This document shows positions 9,298-15,881 of a stretch of 15,881 bases of DNA, piece by piece. The notes below the pieces were generated by a model that was not told where the DNA came from, did no database searches, and saw nothing but the letters and a program-made list of their open reading frames with translations. Within the stretch, counting starts at the first letter, position 1. Each line of letters starts with the position of its first letter. This stretch comes from Brugia malayi (Eukaryota > Nematoda > Chromadorea > Rhabditida > Onchocercidae), in the NCBI RefSeq assembly GCF_000002995.4, contig NW_025062376.1, positions 1 to 15,881 on the forward strand, written 5' to 3'. Both the position numbers and the translations under genes were made by a program.

Positions 9298-11908
9298 TAG
9301 TCAATTAATTTCAAAATAAGCTTTTTTTAGCAGTTTTGGCACTTAATTAAAATTGAAATTGATAAATTGGAACCAATTTCCTTGTCTAATGTAAGAAAAC
9401 TATAACAAATTTTAAAATTTTTAAAAAATTCAAAATTTAAATTTGAATTTAAATTTAATTTAAATTCTTAAATTGAATTAAAATCATGATTAATTGAAAG
9501 TTTTATTAATTTTGCTGATGAATTTATGCGCAAAACTTAATTACAAAAGCGTATTTTAATATTTAAACTATAAAATGACAACGCAATATACGACCAGCAC
9601 TGGTACAATGCACGTAACATAGTCAATTAATTTCAAAATAAGCTTTTTTTAGCAGTTTTGGCACTTAATTAAAATTGAAATTGATAAATTGGAACCAATT
9701 TCCTTGTCTAATGTAAGAAAACTATAACAAATTTTAAAATTTTTAAAAAATTCAAAATTTAAATTTGAATTTAAATTTAATTTAAATTCTTAAATTGAAT
9801 TAAAATCATGATTAATTGAAAGTTTTATTAATTTTGCTGATGAATTTATGCGCAAAACTTAATTACAAAAGCGTATTTTAATATTTAAACTATAAAATGA
9901 CAACGCAATATACGACCAGCACTGGTACAATGCACGTAACATAGTCAATTAATTTCAAAATAAGCTTTTTTTAGCAGTTTTGGCACTTAATTAAAATTGA
10001 AATTGATAAATTGGAACCAATTTCCTTGTCTAATGTAAGAAAACTATAACAAATTTTAAAATTTTTAAAAAATTCAAAATTTAAATTTGAATTTAAATTT
10101 AATTTAAATTCTTAAATTGAATTAAAATCATGATTAATTGAAAGTTTTATTAATTTTGCTGATGAATTTATGCGCAAAACTTAATTACAAAAGCGTATTT
10201 TAATATTTAAACTATAAAATGACAACGCAATATACGACCAGCACTGGTACAATGCACGTAACATAGTCAATTAATTTCAAAATAAGCTTTTTTTAGTCAG
10301 TTTTGGCACTTAATTAAAATTGAAATTGATAAATTGGAACCAATTTCCTTGTCTAATGTAAGAAAACTATAACAAATTTTAAAATTTTTAAAAAATTCAA
10401 AATTTAAATTTGAATTTAAATTTAATTTAAATTCTTAAATTGAATTAAAATCATGATTAATTGAAAGTTTTATTAATTTTGCTGATGAATTTATGCGCAA
10501 AACTTAATTACAAAGCGTATTTTAATATTTAAACTATAAAATAACAACGCAATATACGACCAGCACTGGTACAATGCACGTAACATAGTCAATTAATTTC
10601 AAAATAAGCTTTTTTTAGCAGTTTTGGCACTTAATTAAAATTGAAATTGATAAATTGGAACCAATTTCCTTGTCTAATGTAAGAAAACTATAACAAATTT
10701 TAAAATTTTTAAAAAATTCAAAATTTAAATTTGAATTTAAATTTAATTTAAATTCTTAAATTGAATTAAAATCATGATTAATTGAAAGTTTTATTAATTT
10801 TGCTGATGAATTTATGCGCAAAACTTAATTACAAAGCGTATTTTAATATTTAAACTATAAAATGACAACGCAATATACGACCAGCACTGGTACAATGCAC
10901 GTAACATAGTCAATTAATTTCAAAATAAGCTTTTTTTAGCAGTTTTGGCACTTAATTAAAATTGAAATTGATAAATTGGAACCAATTTCCTTGTCTAATG
11001 TAAGAAAACTATAACAAATTTTAAAATTTTTAAAAAATTCAAAATTTAAATTTGAATTTAAATTTAATTTAAATTCTTAAATTGAATTAAAATCATGATT
11101 AATTGAAAGTTTTATTAATTTTGCTGATGAATTTATGCGCAAAACTTAATTACAAAAGCGTATTTTAATATTTAAACTATAAAATGACAACGCAATATAC
11201 GACCAGCACTGGTACAATGCACGTAACATAGTCAATTAATTTCAAAATAAGCTTTTTTTAGCAGTTTTGGCACTTAATTAAAATTGAAATTGATAAATTG
11301 GAACCAATTTCCTTGTCTAATGTAAGAAAACTATAACAAATTTTAAAATTTTTAAAAAATTCAAAATTTAAATTTGAATTTAAATTTAATTTAAATTCTT
11401 AAATTGAATTAAAATCATGATTAATTGAAAGTTTTATTAATTTTGCTGATGAATTTATGCGCAAAACTTAATTACAAAAGCGTATTTTAATATTTAAACT
11501 ATAAAATGACAACGCAATATACGACCAGCACTGGTACAATGCACGTAACATAGTCAATTAATTTCAAAATAAGCTTTTTTTAGCAGTTTTGGCACTTAAT
11601 TAAAATTGAAATTGATAAATTGGAACCAATTTCCTTGTCTAATGTAAGAAAACTATAACAAATTTTAAAATTTTTAAAAAATTCAAAATTTAAATTTGAA
11701 TTTAAATTTAATTTAAATTCTTAAATTGAATTAAAATCATGATTAATTGAAAGTTTTATTAATTTTGCTGATGAATTTATGCGCAAAACTTAATTACAAA
11801 AGCGTATTTTAATATTTAAACTATAAAATGACAACGCAATATACGACCAGCACTGGTACAATGCACGTAACATAGTCAATTAATTTCAAAATAAGCTTTT
11901 TTTAGCAG

Positions 11909-12229
11909 TTTTGGCACTTAATAAAATTGAAATTGATAAATTGGTACCAATTTCCTTGTCTAATGTACTAAAACTATAACAAATTTTAAAATTTTTAAAA
12001 AATTCAAAATTTAAATTTGAATTTAAATTTAATTTAAATTCTTAAATTGAATTAAAATCATGATTAATTGAAAGTTTTATTAATTTTGCTGATGAATTTA
12101 TGCGCAAAACTTAATTACAAAAGCGTATTTTAATATTTAAACTATAAAATGACAACGCAATATACGACCAGCACTGGTACAATGCACGTAACATAGTCAA
12201 TTAATTTCAAAATAAGCTTTTTTTAGCAG
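11909..12229. repeat. Unit 38: monomer with private substitutions and a perfect 16-bp palindrome
   Basis: The head is 1 bp short (aataaaattg). ttggaacc is changed to ttggtacc, which makes 11938-11953 a perfect 16-bp palindrome and creates a KpnI site (11943-11948). Downstream, taatgtaaga is changed to taatgtacta (11961-11970), two adjacent substitutions inside the core that is otherwise unchanged in units 1-37. Both changes create new gtac (RsaI) sites. The unit sits two copies before the subfamily boundary. Confidence 0.9.
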
Positions 12230-12551
12230 TTTTGGCACTTAATTAAAATTGAAATTGATAAATTGGAACCAATTTCCTTGTCTAATGTAAGAAAACTATA
12301 ACAAATTTTAAAATTTTTAAAAAATTCAAAATTTAAATTTGAATTTAAATTTAATTTAAATTCTTAAATTGAATTAAAATCATGATTAATTGAAAGTTTT
12401 ATTAATTTTGCTGATGAATTTATGCGCAAAACTTAATTACAAAAGCGTATTTTAATATTTAAACTATAAAATAACAACGCAATATACGACCAGCACTGGT
12501 ACAATGCACGTAACATAGTCAATTAATTTCAAAATAAGCTTTTTTTAGTAG

Positions 12552-14481
12552 TTTTGGCACTTAATTAGAATTGAAATTGATAAATTAGAACCAATTTCCT
12601 TGTCTAATGTAAGAAAACTATAACAAATTTTAAAATTTTTAAAAAATTCAAAATTTAAATTTGAATTTAAATTTAATTTAAATTCTTAAATTGAATTAAA
12701 ATCATGATTAATTGAAAGTTTTATTAATTTTGCTGATGAATTTATGCGCAAAACTTAATTACAAAAGCGTATTTTAATATTTAAACTATAAAATGACAAC
12801 GCAATATACGACCAGCACTGGTACAATGCACGTAACATAGTCAATTAATTTCAAAATAAGCTTTTTTTAGTAGTTTTGGCACTTAATTAGAATTAAAATT
12901 GATAAATTAGAACCAATTTCCTTGTCTAATGTAAGAAAACTATAACAAATTTTAAAATTTTTAAAAAATTCAAAATTTAAATTTGAATTTAAATTTAATT
13001 TAAATTCTTAAATTGAATTAAAATCATGATTAATTGAAAGTTTTATTAATTTTGCTGATGAATTTATGCGCAAAACTTAATTACAAAAGCGTATTTTAAT
13101 ATTTAAACTATAAAATGACAACGCAATATACGACCAGCACTGGTACAATGCACGTAACATAGTCAATTAATTTCAAAATAAGCTTTTTTTAGTGGTTTTG
13201 GCACTTAACTAAATTAAAATTGATAAATTAGAACCAATTTCCTTGTCTAATGTAAGAAAACTATAACAAATTTTAAAATTTTTAAAAAATTCAAAATTTA
13301 AATTTGAATTTAAATTTAATTTAAATTCTTAAATTGAATTAAAATCATGATTAATTGAAAGTTTTATTAATTTTGCTGATGAATTTATGCGCAAAACTTA
13401 ATTACAAAAGCGTATTTTAATATTTAAACTATAAAATGACAACGCAATATACGACCAGCACTGGTACAATGCACGTAACATAGTCAATTAATTTCAAAAT
13501 AAGCTTTTTTTAGTAGTTTTGGCACTTAATTAGAATTAAAATTGATAAATTAGAACCAATTTCCTTGTCTAATGTAAGAAAACTATAACAAATTTTAAAA
13601 TTTTTAAAAAATTCAAAATTTAAATTTGAATTTAAATTTAATTTAAATTCTTAAATTGAATTAAAATCATGATTAATTGAAAGTTTTATTAATTTTGCTG
13701 ATGAATTTATGCGCAAAACTTAATTACAAAAGCGTATTTTAATATTTAAACTATAAAATGACAACGCAATATACGACCAGCACTGGTACAATGCACGTAA
13801 CATAGTCAATTAATTTCAAAATAAGCTTTTTTTAGTAGTTTTGGCACTTAATTAGAATTAAAATTGATAAATTAGAACCAATTTCCTTGTCTAATGTAAG
13901 AAAACTATAACAAATTTTAAAATTTTTAAAAAATTCAAAATTTAAATTTGAATTTAAATTTAATTTAATTCTTAAATTGAATTAAAATCATGATTAATTG
14001 AAAGTTTTATTAATTTTGCTGATGAATTTATGCGCAAAACTTAATTACAAAAGCGTATTTTAATATTTAAACTATAAAATGACAACGCAATATACGACCA
14101 GCACTGGTACAATGCACGTAACATAGTCAATTAATTTCAAAATAAGCTTTTTTTAGTAGTTTTGGCACTTAATTAGAATTAAAATTGATAAATTAGAACC
14201 AATTTCCTTGTCTAATGTAAGAAAACTATAACAAATTTTAAAATTTTTAAAAAATTCAAAATTTAAATTTGAATTTAAATTTAATTTAAATTCTTAAATT
14301 GAATTAAAATCATGATTAATTGAAAGTTTTATTAATTTTGCTGATGAATTTATGCGCAAAACTTAATTACAAAAGCGTATTTTAATATTTAAACTATAAA
14401 ATGACAACACAATATACGACCAGCACTGGTACAATGCACGTAACATAGTCAATTAATTTCAAAATAAGCTTTTTTTAGTAG
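12552..14481. repeat. Units 40-45: second subfamily (gtag / attagaatt / ttag)
   Basis: From unit 40 every joint is gtag (gtgg before unit 42), the head is attagaatt (actaaatt in unit 42) and ttgg is replaced by ttag. All carry acaaaag and aatgac. Unit 40 is transitional, keeping ttgaaattg in its head where units 41, 43, 44 and 45 have ttaaaattg. Unit 44 has a 1-bp A deletion in the core near 13967. Unit 45 has acaacacaat instead of acaacgcaat, a change shared with units 46 and 47. The core is otherwise the same as in the first subfamily. Confidence 0.88.
13196..13516. repeat. Unit 42: variant head shared only with unit 1
   Basis: Its joint gtgg and its head (acttaactaaattaaaattg followed by ataaattag) match the first bases of the window, where unit 1 begins tgg and has the same head. 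No other unit combines these states; units 6 and 8 are the nearest (actaaaatt, actagaatt). The tail is the local type (aatgac, gcacgta), unlike unit 1 (aataac, gcacata), so only the head and joint are shared. This suggests a short exchange tract or a dispersed founder variant. Confidence 0.85.
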
Positions 14482-15125
14482 TTTTGGCACTTAATTAGAA
14501 TTCAAATTGATAAATTAGAACCAATATCCTTGTCTAATGAAGGAAAACTATAACAAATTTTAAAATTTTTAAAAAATTCAAAATTTAAATTTGAATTTAA
14601 ATTTAATTTAAATTCTTAAATTGAATTAAAATCATGATTAATTGAAAGTTTTATTAATTTTGCTGATGAATTTATGCGCAAAACTTAATTACAAAAGCGT
14701 ATTTTAATATTTAAACTATAATATGACAACACAATATACGGCCAGCACTGGTACAATGCACGTAACATAGTCAATTAATTTCAAAATAAGCTTTTTTTAG
14801 TAGTTTTGGCACTTAATTAGAATTCAAATTGATAAATTAGAACCAATATCCTTGTCTAATGTAAGAAAACTATAACAAATTTTAAAATTTTTAAAAAATT
14901 CAAAATTTAAATTTGAATTTAAATTTAATTTAAATTCTTAAATTGAATTAAAATCATGATTAATTGAAAGTTTTATTAATTTTGCTGATGAATTTATGCG
15001 CAAAACTTAATTACAAAAGCGTATTTTAATATTTAAACTATAAAATGACAACACAATATACGACCAGCACTGGTACAATGCACGTAACATAGTCAATTAA
15101 TTTCAAAATAAGCTTTTTTTAGTAG
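14482..15125. repeat. Units 46-47: diverged pair with EcoRI sites
   Basis: Both units have attagaattc in the head, creating EcoRI sites at 14498-14503 and 14820-14825, and both have ccaatatcc in place of ccaatttcc and acaacacaat in place of acaacgcaat. They therefore share a recent ancestor. Unit 46 adds its own changes: gaagg for gtaag (14540-14543), ataatatgac for ataaaatgac (14721-14727), and cggcc for cgacc (about 14739-14743), which weakens one outer pair of the tail palindrome. Confidence 0.88.
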
Positions 15126-15762
15126 TTTTGGCACTTAATTAGAATTAAATTGATAAATTAGAACCAATTTCCTTGTCTAATGTAAGAAAACTATAACAAA
15201 TTTTAAAATTTTTTAAAAATTCAAAATTTAAATTTGAATTTAAATTTAATTTAAATTCTTAAATTGAATTAAAATCATGATTAATTGAAAGTTTTATTAA
15301 TTTTGCTGATGAATTTATGCGCAAAACTTAATTACAAAGCGTATTTTAATATTTAAACTATAAAATGACAACGCAATATACGACCAGCACTGGTACAATG
15401 CACGTAACATAGTCAATTAATTTCAAAATAAGCTTTTTTAGTAGTTTTGGCACTTAATTAGAATTAAAATTGATAAATTAGAACCAATTTCCTTGTCTAA
15501 TGTAAGAAAACTATAACAAATTTTAAAATTTTTAAAAAATTCAAAATTTAAATTTTGAATTTAATTTAAATTCTTAAATTGAATTAAAATCATGATTAAT
15601 TGAAAGTTTTATTAATTTTGCTGATGAATTTATGCGCAAAACTTAATTACAAAAGCGTATTTTAATATTTAAACTATAAAATGACAACGCAATAAATGAC
15701 AGCACTGGTACAATGCACGTAACATAGTCAATTAGAATTTCAAAATAAGCTTTTTTTAGTAG
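15126..15762. repeat. Units 48-49: shortest and most diverged monomers (319 and 318 bp)
   Basis: Unit 48 has a 1-bp shorter head (attagaattaaattg), a shift in the A/T run of the core (six T then five A instead of five T then six A), acaaag, and a T tract of six. Unit 49 has a net 5-bp loss in the AAATTT region (about 15553-15566: one T gained, six bases lost), aataaatgac in place of the aatatacgacc region (15691-15700, one C lost, breaking the tail palindrome), and a 2-bp insertion giving attagaattt (15731-15740). These are the largest structural changes in the window. Confidence 0.9.
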
Positions 15763-15881
15763 TTTTGGCACTTAATTAGAATTAAAATTGATAAATTAGA
15801 ACCAATTTCCTTGTCTAATGTAAGAAAACTATAACAAATTTTAAAATTTTTAAAAAATTCAAAATTTAAATTTGAATTTAA
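15763..15881. repeat. Unit 50: partial monomer cut by the window edge
   Basis: The first 119 bp of a monomer are present, of the second subfamily (gtag joint, attagaattaaaattg, ttag). Its core as far as visible is the standard sequence, without the changes of units 46-49. The array therefore continues to the right, and the diverged stretch is not yet its end. Confidence 0.95.

Larger units (their letters stand above)
9012..9333. repeat. Reference monomer (unit 29), 322 bp, commonest form
   Basis: This unit carries the majority state at each marker site and serves as the map for all copies. Offsets 1-39 are the head: ttttggcactta, then a PacI-type ttaattaa (9021-9028), then ttgataaattgg. Offsets 40-210 are the near-invariant core, mostly A/T tracts. 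Offsets 211-322 are the tail: agcgta, a TATA-like tataaaat (9247-9254), a GC-richer island (about 9255-9297), aagctt (9318-9323), a run of seven T (9322-9328) and the joint gcag. G+C counted by hand is 68 of 322 bases. Units 30, 31 and 32 appear identical to it apart from the joint at the end of unit 32. The choice of offset 1 is arbitrary. Confidence 0.9.
9012..12551. repeat. Units 29-39: near-identical ttgg / gcag section
   Basis: Units 29-32 look identical, and so do units 35-37, all with acaaaag and aatgac. Units 33-34 interrupt with acaaag (unit 33 also gtcag and aataac). Unit 38 carries a private mutation cluster, listed separately. Unit 39 (aataac) is the last of this subfamily before the switch at about 12,540. 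Runs of indistinguishable neighbours imply very recent unequal exchange or replication-based amplification, if the assembly is right. Confidence 0.85.
1..15881. repeat. Satellite DNA array, ~322-bp monomer, 50 copies head to tail
   Basis: The motif ttttggcactta recurs at 4, 325, 648, 969, 1291, 1613, 1934, 2257, 2579, 2900, 3223, 3545, 3867, 4189, 4510, 4833, 5154, 5477, 5799, 6121, 6443, 6766, 7086, 7407, 7729, 8050, 8370, 8691, 9012, 9334, 9656, 9978, 10301, 10622, 10943, 11265, 11587, 11909, 12230, 12552, 12874, 13196, 13517, 13839, 14160, 14482, 14804, 15126, 15445 and 15763. These are the starts of units 1-50 used below. All copies share one orientation, with no inserted sequence, and between neighbours only scattered substitutions and indels of a few bases. 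Each monomer has a HindIII site (aagctt), so HindIII should give a ~322-bp ladder. Stop codons are dense in all frames and I see no gene anywhere. Eukaryotic heterochromatic satellite DNA is the natural reading; species and chromosomal position cannot be told from the sequence. Confidence 0.98.

Noticed and set aside
9252..9299. Short plus-strand ORF starting at aaatgac, 15 codons ending in tag
   Set aside because: Its start codon is absent in the 21 units with aataac, it is tiny, and it has no supporting context; this is chance in the GC-richer island.
9012..9333. RNA polymerase III gene, suggested by the T tract
   Set aside because: No recognisable A box and B box pair precedes the T run; ggtacaatgc is only a poor B-box match.
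9012..9333. CENP-B box
   Set aside because: The TTCG core is absent on both strands of the monomer.
9318..9333. Splice acceptor suggested by the T tract followed by ag
   Set aside because: There is no exon or reading frame downstream; the same string recurs every ~322 bp as part of the satellite.
1..15881. CRISPR array
   Set aside because: The repeats are ~322 bp and contiguous, with no unique spacers between short repeats.
1..15881. LTRs or tandemly integrated mobile elements
   Set aside because: There is no coding region, terminal inverted repeat, target-site duplication or primer-binding site; the dyads found lie inside the monomer and do not bound it.

Overview
The whole window is one uninterrupted head-to-tail satellite DNA array. 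A monomer of about 322 bp is repeated 49 full times. A 50th copy is cut by the right edge, and copy 1 starts three bases after the left edge. No protein gene, rRNA, tRNA, mobile element, CRISPR array or unique-sequence flank is visible on either strand, and both array ends lie outside the window. Unit-to-unit spacing ranges from 318 to 323 bp, with a mean of 321.6. Base composition is extreme: a hand count on one monomer (9012-9333) gives about 21% G+C.

A long, homogenised array of AT-rich monomers close to two nucleosome repeats in length points to eukaryotic constitutive heterochromatin, such as a pericentromeric, centromeric or subtelomeric block. AT-rich satellites of this size class are common in insects (for example beetles and parasitoid wasps), but nothing in the sequence fixes the species. 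A prokaryotic source is very unlikely.

Each monomer (offset 1 = the T of ttttggcac) has the same plan. Offsets 1-39 form a variable head with a weak inverted repeat. Offsets 40-210 form an almost invariant core rich in A/T tracts and overlapping inverted repeats. Offsets 211-322 form a tail with a TATA-like motif, a short GC-richer island around the palindrome accagcactggt, a HindIII site and a T tract.

Six marker sites sort the copies: the joint before the unit (gcag, gtcag or gtag), the head (attaaaattg or attagaatt), ttgg or ttag, acaaaag or acaaag, aatgac or aataac, and gcacgta or gcacata. They resolve the array into regions: units 1-11, a mixed section with a decayed 5-unit (about 1.6 kb) higher-order pattern; units 12-21, a fairly uniform section; units 22-28, a run sharing a 1-bp deletion; units 29-39, nearly identical copies with runs of indistinguishable neighbours; units 40-50, a second subfamily (gtag / attagaatt / ttag) starting near 12,540. 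Units 45-49 in that last region become progressively more diverged, as expected when approaching an array edge.

There is no gene system to reconstruct. The interest lies in the repeat: uneven conservation along the monomer, its subfamily mosaic, and its secondary-structure potential.
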